From Rhodocollybia butyracea (Eukaryota; Basidiomycota; Agaricomycetes; Agaricales; Omphalotaceae): DNA of 64,000 bases. The translations under genes and the position numbers were made by a program. The notes under the pieces were generated by a model, which was not told the origin of the DNA, did not search any database, and saw nothing but the letters and a program-made list of their open reading frames with translations. Positions 13,061 through 25,512 of this stretch are shown one piece after another. The stretch lies in NCBI GenBank assembly GCA_015501585.1, contig JADNRY010000006.1, positions 248,001-312,000 on the forward strand, read 5' to 3'. How positions within the stretch are numbered: the first letter of the stretch is position 1; every line of letters begins with the position of its first letter.

Positions 13061-15856
13061 TCAGATGGATTGGTTTCCGTTGGGAAGAATTCCGCCTATC
13101 TCCTCCTTTGAAAGTCGATCGTAAGCGGGGCACAAATCTTCCCATTGTTCTGTCGGGAAAAACCATGATTGACCAGTAGCAGATAGGGACAAGAGATACG
13201 CACGAGTAGGATGCACTGTTTTCGCGGTGTCAGGAGCGTCTTCAGCAAATACAGCCGCGAAACCCCTAAAAAGAGCAAGTAAGACAGCGAACTTGCATGC
13301 CTAGGGGGACTTACTTGTCGAGATGCCAGTCGATGTGGCTAAAAAGATGCGTAATGTATTGGGGGTCAGTAATGGAGCGTGACGAACACGACGTACCAAT
13401 GCAAAAACCAAGGACCACTGTTGTCCGTGCGGAACCTGATTGTTACATTATCTGTAGCATTTCCAGCTGAAAGGATGCACGGAGAAATGAGTAAGAGTAG
13501 GCAAAAGTGCCAGAGTGCCACGACGCACTGGTAGTCGCAGAAACAACGTCCCTTGAACGAATCGTCAGTATATATTGTGATTTCTAGGAAAAGCTGTTTA
13601 CCGTTTTACGGGGTTTTCGTAGTTGTAGTTTTCGCTACCAGCAGAACGAACGACAGAGAACGAGTGACCATGGAGATGGAAAGGATGCTAGCGATAACAG
13701 ATAAGAACTATAGTACACGACGCCAGAGATCACTGAAACTTACAGGACCACCGATTTTCCCGTTTGGTCCGACGGGGAAAGCCAACTGGATAGATTTATT
13801 TAGTGGGAGAGGATATACAGAGCCTTCAGGAGCGAGGGCGAGGGCCTCTGTCAAGAAAGCATCAGTTATGACCCGCAGACCGTAGAAACAGAATGCATAC
13901 CAGCGGATTTTGAACGATCGGCATTGAGAATTTGCAATAATACCGGGACGTCAGGAGGGATGAAGGCAACGTTATTGATAGTAAACAAACCCGTGCCGAA
14001 GTTCTTCACACAAGGAGCTAATCACAAACAGTTCGAAAACAACCGCTGCAAAACTTACAAGATCCAACAGCATGTTGATGTTAACATCAGCACCTTCGGG
14101 CTCAGGCCTACCAGGCTATGAACAGTGATCAGCATTAGACCGAGCGAGCCGAAAAGTAGCAACTTACTGCCTCACAATCATCGCGCGCCTAAGAAAGCAA
14201 GTCATAAGCATGAAAAAATGGTTAGGGAGAAACGAACATGGAGGTCTGTCTCGAGCATAAGAGGCGGGGGGTAGTCTGCTGGAGGCGTAAAGTCTGGCTC
14301 CGTTTCAGGAGCGCCAATGTATCTCAGAATAGCCGAGTTGATTCCGCCTTCGAATCCCGGGGGTCCTTCGTTAGGGTTGGCTCGAATTACGTAGTTGTCG
14401 ACAGGCTGATCGGCGCAAAGAATGAGGGAGTAGCGCTGACCTGCAGAAATAGTGACTATGATTAGCGATGGACGAAACAAGGGGATGAAGCAAAGTACCC
14501 GCAAAGACCTGGACAGAGGAAATGTCGCGCAGTGGTTCGGTGTATTCGCCATCAGCTTCGATGACCTGTTATAGGATGGTGGATCAACGAAAAAGGAAAG
14601 AAAAGGAAAAAGAGGTAACGCTTGCAGTGAACTTGTGATGGTCGATGGAAAAGATGAAATTGGGAGAGCAGGACATTCCGATTACACGCAAGCGGTATCT
14701 ACAGGTTGTTGGTATCAAGATGCAATATTTGTGAGTCGAGAAAAAAAGGCTAACCGCTTGGACTGTACGACGTTGATAACCGAAAGTTCAGTGTTCATGT
14801 TGCCCGCTTGCCAACGCCCGAGTCCGTTGATAAGAACGGAGTCCGGAATCGCAGGTCCAGCGATTTGATTGAGTACAGGAGCAGGAGTATGGTACCAGTC
14901 GGACAAGGTAATCACGGTGGACGCTAAACCAAGCAAGTTGAGACAAAGAGAAAGACGAGATGGGGATTGAATTTGCCATCATCACAATCGTACATATCAT
15001 TGTACTTGTCGTCAGGATCATATACGACGATAGGCCCGCGCAGACCATCACAGTATTGGGTTCCTAAGACAAAATCAGGATAGCGTTCAAAAGTGGTGAA
15101 GGAAAGATCCAAACCAAAATGTGAGTGATACCTAAAATACAAAGTCAGAACGCCATCTTTGCGAAGAGAAGATTCTCACCAATAAGTGCCAGCTTGATTG
15201 AGAGCCTGGAACTGGTATTCGAACGAATTTCCAGGCACGATAGGGCACTGGTTGACGGCTGGAAAGATTGGATAGTGAGCGAGTGTGCAATGGGGAGGGA
15301 GATGGATGAATTGACGTACAAGCGCCTCTAGAGTAGGAGATTACCCGTTAGAATGAGGGCGATGGAACATATTGCGTTTTACTTACCCATCGGCCCAGTT
15401 TGTACCCTTTTGAAATAGGCCGTGCCAGTGCTGGACAAAGAAGAGGCGTTAGGGAGGCCGAGAGCGAAAGTACAGAGCCGGATACACACGATGGAAGTAG
15501 CCCTCAACATGGAACTGTCCTCGAGCTTGTCAATGACGTTGATCTTAAAGTTGTCGTTCTTTGTATTATATACCGCGTCAGTACAGAGTCTAGCAAAGAG
15601 CGAGACGAGAAAAACACGCCTTGCTTCCTGTAATGAGAGGTCCGGGGTACGTTCCGCCAGCCAAAACAGCGGCACGCGTGAATCCGTCGGGCGCGATATC
15701 AGCGTTCTCGATGACGAGGTCGGTGACGGGTCCAATGGTGGGCGGACAGTCGGCGTTGTAACCAAGAGAGTGTTCGACATCAGAGATAACGGGATCCGCG
15801 ATAGCGACGGTGCTCAGCCCACCGACGAGGAGGAGAGAGAGCAGGCAATGGACCAT
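13061..15856 (-). CDS. Laccase (multicopper oxidase, secreted)
   Basis: A secreted blue copper oxidase that oxidises phenols with reduction of oxygen to water. A signal peptide ([20 protein letters not shown]) is followed by the four copper signatures: [43 protein letters not shown] and HCHIDWHL. The gene is cut into more than ten exons by short introns; the HCH motif is itself split. The residue ten after the type-1 cysteine is Phe ([12 protein letters not shown]), which in the family goes with high redox potential. In the second signature the usual Leu-Ser after HSH reads Phe-Gly. The first intron (15559-15619) fits only with a GC donor. A TATATAAAG box lies 57 bp upstream. It is divergent from NPC1. 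Confidence 0.93.
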
Positions 15857-15912
15857 GGTCGTAAGAGAAAAGAAGGAAAAAGAGAATGACCTTCAAGGTT
15901 CAAACTCGTACT

Positions 15913-15921
15913 CTTTATATA
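15913..15921 (-). promoter_or_regulatory. TATA box of the laccase gene
   Basis: TATATAAAG on the minus strand, about 57 bp before the laccase ATG. The spacing suits a core promoter of a strongly inducible secreted enzyme. Other divergent gene pairs in the window lack such a clear box. Confidence 0.6.
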
Positions 15922-16067
15922 GACGTCCATTGTAACGGCGAGGAATTCCTGGCGAGATTGACGTCACGTACACCGATCTTTGACATAAGCGCCCATAAAG
16001 ACTAAAGTAGCACGTGGCCGGCCCCCATCGCGTTTTGGGCGTCAGTTCCATCTTTTGTACTCGCATC

Positions 16068-19000
16068 ATGTCCGACCCTCCTCAACGATGTAGTATGCGA
16101 GATACCTGCGGAAGCAAGACTATCTTCGGCAAACAACTTCCTTGTCCTTATGATGGTCCGCCAGAAGAGGTTGGTTTGTTCTGCTCATTTGGAATCTCTT
16201 CTCATTCATTTCTTAGCCCGACAGCCCTACACGAAGTCTGTTACGCCAAGTTTGTGGACCAGATTTTGACTCTGGGCCTGTATGCTGTACTCAAGACCAG
16301 CTGTCAACGTTGGATGAAAACTTTCGAATAGTAGATAGGATTGTTTCAGCTTGCCCAGCTTGCAAGAACAACTTTCACGATTTCTTCTGCAAATTTACTT
16401 GTTCACCCAACCAGGGCTCCTTTCTCAATATCACCTCGACTCAGACGACAACGGACGATCGTATTGCCGTCAAATCCGTAGACTTTTACGTCGGGCCTCA
16501 ATTTGGTCAAGGGTTCTTCGATAGTTGCAAGGATGTCAAGTTTGACGCCAGCAATGGATACGCAATGGACTTTATCGGTGGAGGAGCCAAGAACTATCCT
16601 GACTTCTTCCGTTTCCTTGGAGAGGAAAAGGCACAACTGGGAAGTCCATTCCAGATCGACTTCCCTTCCACGTCTACTCCAGACTTTACACCACTTAGTC
16701 CCCCAGCAAGGAACTGCAGCGACAGTGATCTAGGTTCGCGGTGTACATGTATCGACTGTCCTTCTATCTGTCCCGCTCTCCCACAACTTCCTGATACAGG
16801 TCCAGTATGTCACGTCGGTTTACTCTCTTGTTTATCATTTACCCTCATCCTCACCTATTCCATTGCCGTCGTCGGCTTTCTTCTTGGGTTCTTTATCCAA
16901 AATACCATTCGTAAACGCCGGGATCGTCGCTATGAGCGTCTGGCGCTATCCGGTGAGACTCCAGCTTCTCCACGCGCACTGGTCGGCGCTGCTTCATTGG
17001 ACGACCATAACATCAGTCTGGCTCGCGGTCTGATCGACCCAGTCGAAACAGTACAACCGAAGCAATACAAACTCAACACCCTACTTCGTAGATTTTTCTA
17101 CAAGCTTGGCTACACGACTGCTACCTATCCCTTCCTCACCTGTGCCGTCGTTTTCACCATCATTGGCCTAATAAATATCGGTTGGACCAAGTTTGACGTT
17201 GAAACAGATCCCGTCCGTCTCTGGGTCGCGCCTAATTCAGACACACGCCTTCAGAAAGATTTCTTCGACGAACATTTCGGTCCTTTCTACCGCCCCCAGC
17301 AGATTTTCGTTACTTCTATAGACCAGGACAGTGATCCGGTGTTGTCTTTCGAGCACCTAAAATATGCTTTCGAGCTTGAACAGCACATTCGCCAAAACAT
17401 TGTCTCCACGCCCAATAATCTTACGCTTAACGACGTGTGTTTTGCCCCTGCAGGACCTGGCTCACCTTGTGTAGTGCAAAGTGTGGCAGGTTGGTTTGGC
17501 GGTAGTCTGGATACCTACAACGAGAAAACGTACAAGGAACGAATAGAAAGATGTGCTCAGAGTCCAGTGGAGTGTTTGCCTGACTTTGGTCAGCCGCTAG
17601 CGCCCCAATACGTTCTCGGCGGTGTCCGTGACGCGAATTTGAAGTCGATTATGGATGCCCCCGCTCTAGTTATCACCGCCGTCTTGTCTTCCTCCATAAA
17701 CCCTCCCGATGCCGAACAACAGCAGGCTTTCGAGCGTGCTGCTCAGGAGTGGGAACGGACTCTACGTGCTTTCCTCGAAGATGTGAGGGACAAAGCGCCA
17801 CTCGAGGCTGGATTAAATGTGGACTTTAGTACTGGTGTCAGTCTGGAAGAAGAGATCAGCAAAGAAGGGAATACAGATGTAAAGGTTGTTATTGGGAGTT
17901 ACATAGCGATGTTCATCTATGTTGGGCTTACGTTGGGCGGAGGAGGACGCAGCAGCATTTACCGTGCTACACAGAAGGGCAGCGTATTGAAGTCGTACTG
18001 GCGTACTGTAACAGCCGGAATCCGGAATTACACCTTGACGTCGCATACCCTGCTAGCACTTTTCTCCCTCGCCCTCGTCCTTTTGTCCATCAGCACCTCC
18101 GTCGCACTATTCTCTTTAATAGGCATCAAGGTGACACTGGTAATCGCAGAGGTGATACCGTTCTTGGTTCTCGCAGTGGGAGTAGACAACGTTTTCCTGT
18201 TAATGGGGGAACTTGAGCGGGTGGATGCTGTACATGGTCCACACTCAGGGACCAACAGCTTTGCCAATGCCGCAGGATGGGATCCTCGAGGTCGCGTAGA
18301 CGAGAGAAGACCACCTGGGAATGAAAACAGCGGACTCGCTACTGAAGGTGAAGACGGCGAAGCACGGATGATGTCACCTACACGAACGACACATTCTTCG
18401 CACCATTTCCTCAATCCTGCCCAACACGGTCATCAAACTTCCTCACTATCCTCGTACTCCTCCGCGCCCTCCTCAGCATACCCAAATCCCTCCTACCTTC
18501 CTCCTGCAACTCGAATCGCCCTTACACTCTCTCACATCGGGCCCTCGATTCTGCTTTCTACACTTGCTGAAGCAGTAGCATTCCTACTAGGTGCCCTAGT
18601 ACCTATGCCAGCTGTGCGGAACTTTGCGTTATACGCGGCAGGAGGAGTAGTGATCAATGGTCTCCTCCAAGTCTGCTTGTTAACTGGTGTAGGAATCGGT
18701 TTGGATGCAAGGAGAATCGAAGCAGGAAGAATGGATTGTATACCATGTATTCGCCTTCCCGGACAGATTGCGTTGCCGGAAGACCCGGAAGACTATAGGG
18801 ATACGTTAGACGAACCACCGTTATCGCCTCATGGACCTGAATTCTACAATAACAATCTCAGTACCGGTGCTGGAGGTTATGGTGAGAGTACATCGAGAGG
18901 TGGGAGCGCAGGCGGGGCTGGAGCATTGGGTTGGCTGGGAAGGCTGTTCAGAATACATTATGCTCCGTTCTTACTGAAGCCTGCCGTCAAAGTGGCCGTG

Positions 19001-20706
19001 ATAATCCTCTTTGGTGCTGCATTTGTTGCAGGTGTGATCGGAATGCAGGGTATTGAGTTGGGACTCGGTGAGTGTCGTTAGTTTTATTGGAAAGCTCTAC
19101 TTTCTAAGCAGGCATTCGTCATCTAGATCAACGTCTGGCGTTACCTTCCTCTTCGTATCTCATTTCCTACTTCGACAAGATGGATTCCTATTATGACTCT
19201 GGTCCTCCTGTGTACTTTGTCGTACGTGACCTGGATGCTACTCATAGAGAAGGACAAAGGAAATTGTGCGGGAGGTTCACGACTTGTGCAAGGACGAGTC
19301 TAAGTAACCTCCTAGAGGCTGAACGCACAAGGGGCCAGAGTCACTCAGCCATATCGGCCGCTTTGTCTGCTCAACTCGAGTCAAACTCGTTATTCGTCGG
19401 TTCTGCCGAGCTTTCCTTACTTTTGCCCTCTCAGTCGCCTTCCTTCATCGCAGATCCTGCTGCATCGTGGATCGACACGTTCTTTTCCTGGCTGAACCCT
19501 GAAATGGACACATGTTGTCGTGTACGGAAACGGAATCCGTCTGTACTCTGCGGTCCAAACGACGGCGCTCGTCTTTGTCGGCCGTGTTTCGAGGATCGAG
19601 AGCCTGCTTGGAATGTCACGATGGAGGGATTCCCAGAGGGTGAAGAGTTCATACATTATGCCAAATGGTGGCTGTCAAGCGAAGCTGGGGAGGAGTGTCC
19701 GCTTGGTGGTAGAGAAGGATTCGGTGGGAGTGTTGCGTTTGGCAAGGATGTAGGTGTAGATGGGAATGTAAGTGAGAAGGTCATTGCGTCACACTTCCGC
19801 ACATTCCACACCCCACTGAAAACCCAATCGCAACTAATCGAGTCGTTCTTTTCCGCTCGACGAATCGCTGAATCAATATCAGAATCGACTGGTGCAGATG
19901 TGTTTCCTTATTCTCTGCACTACGTCTTTTTCGACCAATACCTCACCATTGCCGCCACAACACAGATGATCCTCGGCCTTGGTCTCCTCTCAACCCTCGT
20001 CATTACAACGATTTTCCTCGGCTCTCTGCGGACAGGAGGGATCGTTACGGCTGTGACAGGTATGGTTGTTGTCAGCGTCATGGGTATGATGAGGATAGAA
20101 GGAGTGAGCTTGAATGCCATCAGTCTGGTGAACCTAGTAATGGCGGAAGGTATTGCGGTAGAATTTTGTGTACATGTTGCAAGGGCCTTCATGAGCGCAG
20201 GATCTGGGTTTGGACATACCGGAACTGGGAACGTATGGGGCGCAGTTGACCGAGTGAAAGGGCAGAAAGAAAGAGACGAGCGGGTTTATTCTGCTCTTGT
20301 CGACGTAGGACCCTCGGTTCTTTCAGGAATCACATTTACCAAGCTCATTGGAATGTGTGTCCTCGGGCTCACAAGATCCAAGCTTCTAGAGGTAAAGACC
20401 GTTGTTGATCATGTCCTTAAGTGTTTCTGACATTGGGTAATCCAGATATACTTTTTCCGCATGTGGCTCACCTTGATCGTCGCGGGAGCTTTGCACGGAC
20501 TGGTCCTTTTACCCGTGATTCTTAGTATAGCAGGAGGTGCTGCACTACCGGCTCAGCAAGAAGCAGATGAAGAGTGGATGGCAAGTGCGATCAGGAGTGG
20601 TTACGAGTATGCGTGAGTCTGCCCTCGTTATTCTGTGTGATTAGTGAAAAATCATATGTTAACTAGGCCCTTCCTCGCGGACGATGATTCTGTGGCGAGC
20701 GATTGA
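16068..20706 (+). CDS. NCR1: NPC1/NCR1-type sterol transporter
   Basis: A large polytopic vacuolar/lysosomal membrane protein that hands sterol from lumen to membrane. The cysteine-rich N-terminal sterol-binding domain is visible (CSMRDTCG, PVCCTQDQL, CPACKNNFHDFFCKFTCSP). The first lumenal domain follows, then a sterol-sensing domain (about 17880-18720: IAEVIPFLVLAVGVDNVFLL) and an RND-type C-terminal half (MILGLGLLSTLVITTIFLGSLRTGG, TFTKLIGMCVLGLTRSKLLE). Four short introns are needed (near 16168, 19070, 20390 and 20610). Two oddities: the only in-frame ATG gives no signal peptide before the N-terminal domain, and the sterol-sensing domain carries a ~100-residue Ser/His/Gly-rich insertion. 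A CACGTG box sits at 16011. Confidence 0.93.
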
Positions 20707-20923
20707 CTGTTATACTCGATGTAACGGATGGACCTTCTTGGACTGATATATTTACAACATATCCATTGTATCATACACCTTACAATAATCATCATTAACG
20801 GATCCCAGTCATTGATATAGCTGGGATTTCGGTGGCATTAGTATTCAGAAATAAGCATACAGGTTTGAGCAGTTCACTGTAGTACGAAGTAAGCATGCAT
20901 GTAACACCGATACAGGAATTGCC

Positions 20924-23522
20924 TCAAGGGTCTCTAAAGCTACCCTCTTGATCATCCCAACCAAGAGTGGCAGGATCAATACCGAAGCCCCTTAACATTG
21001 AACCCAAAGTGTATTCTGTCGTTTCTTCTTCCTCTTCCTCCTTTCTAAGTTCGGGATGCCTCATAGCTTCGTCTGTTCCATTCGAAGTATTCCATTCCCA
21101 TGATTCTTCAGGCTTAATTCGCTTCTCGTCTGGTTGACTTTCCCACCCCCAGCTTTCTTTAAACGGCCGTTTATCACCAATGCTTCTTCCCCAAGACCCG
21201 CTCGAAGAAACCCCGCTGTTTTTAACAAGCTCCCAGACTTCCCAGGCGGCCTCTCTTCCAGCTTCCGTCCAGCGCGTCATCAGATCGTTCAGTACTTCTT
21301 CCTCGAGATTCTTCTTCACTTTCACTGCCCTTCTGAGAATCTGGATTTTTCTCTCGAGAGCCTGTGTCGTAGGCGTCAAGCGAACCTCGGAGAGCAAACG
21401 AGAGGATACGGCGGAGCCAGCGGAAGATAGCGGGGATTTGAATTGAGCAGTAGCACGAGAAGTAAAGAACTTTTTCTTCGATTCGACAGCAGACGGCTCG
21501 TTCGGAGTAAGAGGAGCTGACGTGGGAGGTTTACTGAAAGCATGGGACGTAGCGGCTGAATTTGAGGAATTTGGTGGGCCCATCGGCATATCACCATTTT
21601 CCGTCTTCATTATCAATGGACACTTGAAGGGAGTGATGAGCTTCTGGTGTTGGCGCCTTTGAGAAGCTGGAGTCTGCCGTTTCGGTGCAGGAGGCAGAAG
21701 TAGTGCGCGCAACTTACAGAAGAAAAATATTCAGGGGCACGGGCGTTAAGATGAGCGGGAGACTTACTGGATGTTTCTTAGGCTCAGACGGTGATCCTGG
21801 AACAGAACGGCGGCCCTTCAAAAAACGGAAGTGAGTACTGGTGCATACCATTAGATATAGCCAATCATACTTTATCTTCATCATCGCGCTTTCTCTTCTT
21901 CGGCGGAGACGAAAATGCCAAAGGCGGATGATTTTGCGAGGAAACCGGAGACGACGAAGCGGTAATGCACGAAGGAGATGAAGGCGGAATAGGCGAACTT
22001 GACATGGGCAGATAAACTGTGTCACTAACCTATATACGAAGCATGAATATAATTAAAAAATTCGAGCTAAAAACGCACTGAATTCGGGTCAGCTAAGCCA
22101 TCCAAAGCGAAGCTATTCGACAGGATTGGCTGCGGGCAATTTTCAGTGTTGTAGAAAGATTGTTCTTGAACTGGTGACGAGCTGAGTTGAGTTGGTGGAC
22201 TGGAACTGGGAAGAGCTGGGTTCCACTGGCGGACGGGTAAGCACGAATGTACGTTATCGGTATCATGTTTAAGAATGGACTGCGAGAGCAATACGTGAAT
22301 TGGACCATATGAATTACAGTAAACAACTTACAGACAGAGGCGATTTTCGATTATGAGCGACCATTGGGCGCAATACAGGTGAAGAGGAAAATATCTGGGA
22401 AGGACTAGAGTTCGGAGAAGACGATATAGCTGTACCATCCTGGGGCGAAGAGCTGGGTATGATGGATTCGGAAGACGAAGGACCTTCATTATAGTCTTCA
22501 TCGTTATCTTCGAGGGTGAGGGCCACGATCTGGTCGTGAGACACCAATTTGTGCATAGAAACCAATGGTCCTGTAGCGGAGGGATATACAGTTGATTTAG
22601 ATTCAGGGAGCATCACCGAAGCAGGTCGAGGAGTAGACGGAGTCAAACATTGAGAACTATGTGAAGCTGATAGTACTTGGGTTCCAAACGATGAAAGCCC
22701 CATTACCGGATAGTCATGGTCCTTTGAGGAGCGGTCAGAATCCTCCAACAGTGCTTCCTCCACGAAGGTCGGTTTGATAGTAGTAGAGGCATGCTGAGAT
22801 GAAAATACAGGTGAAAATATGAGTACATTGCGGATAGGACTTGATGAGAACAGGTTGGGTAGAAGTGTTTCTTCAGCAGAATCAGAGTTTCTCAAGTTAT
22901 CATCGTTTTCAACGTCAAGCAAAGAAAGAGCAGATGTAATTAAGGATTCTTCGGTGGGACGCTGCATGATATCGTTGTTTGGACACATTTCAGACTGCGA
23001 CGAGTTCAAGGAATTTGAGGCAATATTTGTATGGGCTTGAGCGGTAGACGAGTCGGAGCTTGTTTCTATTTCGTGTGAAGTAGAAGATGGAGCATTTGAG
23101 GCAGAATTAGCGGCCGTACGGGTTGCGGTTGACAGCTAAGAAGAGATAGTTCGGATATGGAGGATTTGTTACTGATATTACACTTACTTGATCATCATTC
23201 GAGACTCCTTCATGCATTGGCTTAGTGGTCGAAGCCTGGCTGGGTGTCGGTGAGGCATCTTTCGTCGAGCACTGGATATATGCGCTAAATGATCATTTTA
23301 TAGGCGCAGAATGAGGTTGAGTCTTACCATCAGAGGGCTCTCATCTCCAAAGTATGGTCCACAGAAGATTGAAGGAGGCATCTGTCGCCGATGTTCCATT
23401 TGATGTTCAGAAAAGTAAATTGAAAATACTTACAGCGAGGGATGAAGAAGGCATCTGGGTATGAGTATAGGGTTAGTGGCTCATATTATTGTAGAGTGAG
23501 ATATTACCTCAATTTGTTCCAT
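20924..23522 (-). CDS. Probable Sfr1/Mei5-type recombination mediator
   Basis: A long, mostly disordered Ser/Pro/Glu-rich protein whose last ~110 residues are ordered. There a leucine-rich coiled coil (ALERKIQILRRAVKVKK) is followed by LMTRWTEAGREAAWEVWELVK and by LGSMLRGFGIDPATLGWD. This order matches the C-terminal Mei5/Sfr1 domain, the partner of Swi5 that assists Rad51 and Dmc1 filaments in strand exchange (known of the family). The gene starts at 23522 with a 15-bp first exon (MEQIE), followed by another very small exon (MPSSSLA) and about seven introns in all. The N-terminal half is not recognisable by family, as is usual for these fast-evolving proteins. Other coiled-coil nuclear proteins remain possible. 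Confidence 0.6.
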
Positions 23523-23685
23523 GCGACAGTTGGTTGGATGTAAAAGCTCAGAGAATCAGAATGTGTTACTATTTGACGCCGTTCTTAGTGTCTCGTTCAT
23601 CACGTGCTTGAGTCGCGAAGTGACTTCTCGCGCAGTCACGTGATGTCACACATCAGTGCTTTGAATTATCTTGTCCTGACTTCCT
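23523..23685. promoter_or_regulatory. Divergent promoter with two CACGTG boxes
   Basis: A 163-bp spacer between two head-to-head genes. It holds two CACGTG palindromes (23601-23606 and 23637-23642) that flank a GTCGCGAAG...CTTCTCGCG inverted repeat. CACGTG is the site of bHLH factors of the Cbf1/USF type (known); use by either gene is inference. Confidence 0.45.
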
Positions 23686-24371
23686 ATGCTCAAATATTCC
23701 CTAGTACTTTCTTCGAGGACATGCAAGGCGTGTCACCCTGTGCTGGTTTCCGCTCGAGGGTACAGAAGACTTAAGGCTGGAACTGGCTCAACTGCTGATG
23801 CCAGAGATGCCGCACTCATCAAGGTCTGCACTCAACGATTTCTCGTATTATATTTAGACTAACGAAAATTTCTAGAAATTACAAAGCCAACTAGAAGAAT
23901 TAAAGAAAAAGATTGCAGATGAAGAAGAGGATGCTCATACATTTTTGGAAAGACATGCATCTGGAGAACAGGCGAAAGCCGACAAGCAACGTGCGCTGTT
24001 ACCTGTATCTTCCTCATGCATGACCTCAAACTACATGTATAGATCAATATACCTGGTTCTGGGAAAAAGCTCTCTCAGATGGTGATCGGCAAAAACTTGC
24101 TAGCCTCAGTATTAAATCTTGTAAGACATTAATTCTCCTCTCCCGCCCCTCTTTCCGATATTTCGTGCCAGTGGATGACCTTCAAGCTGCATACCACGAA
24201 GCGGACGTTGCAATGACTACGCCTCCTTTCCCAAAGCCGGAACAACTTCAGCCAAGGTTAAGAATCGCGCATGATCTCCATATGCGGATTCCGGAAAAGA
24301 TTGCTGCAGCACGACGTCAAAGCAGCTTGAGTCGTCTCAATTTGAAAAAATTCTGGGGCGGTATGATATGA
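23686..24371 (+). CDS. Small basic protein with probable mitochondrial presequence, unknown function
   Basis: A protein of about 180 residues not recognised by family. The start MLKYSLVLSSRTCKACH is rich in Ser, Arg and hydrophobic residues and lacks acids, as in mitochondrial presequences. A charged coiled-coil segment follows (KKLQSQLEELKKKIADEEED), then QYTWFWEKALSDGDRQKLASLSI and a C-terminal basic region ending RLNLKKFWGGMI. Three introns (near 23823, 23992 and 24121) with GT-AG ends keep one frame throughout, which supports a real gene. It is divergent from the Sfr1-like gene. Targeting and role are inference. Confidence 0.6.
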
Positions 24372-24659
24372 GTGTATCCCAACCTCTTATAATTTATTAC
24401 TGCTATTGTTCACTAAATTCACTAAACACATATCTATTCAAATGGTTTTCATTCCAATGCTTGACGATAGGGTTTTACATCGGCTGCCCACGGCCTATGA
24501 ATCCAGAAAATCAGCTTTACGGAAACAGGCAATGTTAGCCACAACTGACGAAATGTCCACCTTCGGCTCGTGCTCCTTGCCCTTTCGCTTCATCCACCTA
24601 TTGGATGTAGGCTCCGCCTGATATATCTGGCCATGGTTTTTCTCTACTTTCAATGTACT

Positions 24660-25270
24660 CTAATGTTGTGAACCACCGTCATGTATCAGTTTCAAGAATG
24701 AGAACGCCTAATGAAGTACAGTCAGTTGGCACCCTGAGCACCGACATAGTCTGTTTCGTGGTAAGGGTATCTGAAAGTGACTACTGTAGCAGTTCATACC
24801 CTCAGCCAAAGTGTGGTAGATGATCATTGATGATGGCGAAACATCCTGAAAAGCGATTAGATTTCTCAGAGACAGTATAGTCCAGTTCCTCATTTGGATG
24901 ATAGTCTGCAGTGCGTGGAACATTGTATGTTCCTCAGTAACTTCCGCCGGCCACGATAAGTTTGTTTCTGGTGGGAAGAAGTCAATAAGCATCTCGCATC
25001 CAAGAGCCTCTTACACTGTAAATTTCGGAAATACGAATTTCTGTAAAAATTTTTTTTTGAGCACGTACTCCAAAGCAAAGTTATAGATATTATTGATGAT
25101 GCTCCCAAATGAGTACCCAGTCCCAATAAATAAGCTGTAAACTGACGCGTGAGTAGATACATCTTCCCAAATTATCAACCGTGAACGAGAATCAAGGGTG
25201 TCCGTCGTATGTGCTCGTGGGGCTTCAGACAAGCCTTGTACATTCGCAATCCAACGCTCAACAATGGACG
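24660..25270 (-). pseudogene. Possible gene remnant, unknown product
   Basis: Two minus-strand open stretches read as continuous protein: one with SRLIIWEDVSTHASVYSLF and GYSFGSIINNIYNFALEY (about 25090-25260), and one with EMLIDFFPPETNLSW and SLRNLIAFQDVSPSSMIIYHTLAEG (about 24740-24990). A 57-nt GTGCTC...AG segment between them could be an intron in phase 0. No start codon with good context, no family and no clear ends were found, so this is either a decayed gene or an unusual small gene. The rest of 24372-25512 shows nothing else. Confidence 0.3.
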
Positions 25271-25512
25271 TCTAGACAATGATAAAACTGCTGTGAGGAT
25301 TGTTGTATAGAAGCCACCATCTGGCGTGAATCTTATTACATCCATCGTAGGGTTAGGCCTAGGCTAAGCTCATTCCACTTCGAATTAGACAGCAACGGGT
25401 TTATATCCCGTGAAAAAGATTATCTGAGTTAAAGTATGACCATCCAACAAGACATCTAGAGGAATTGCGTCAGGTTATAACCAGTCAGACAGAAATGTAT
25501 ACAGACGGAGCT

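Noticed and set aside
24406..24621. 71-codon open frame downstream of the small basic protein
   Set aside because: Likely 3' UTR; no similarity to any protein family recognised.
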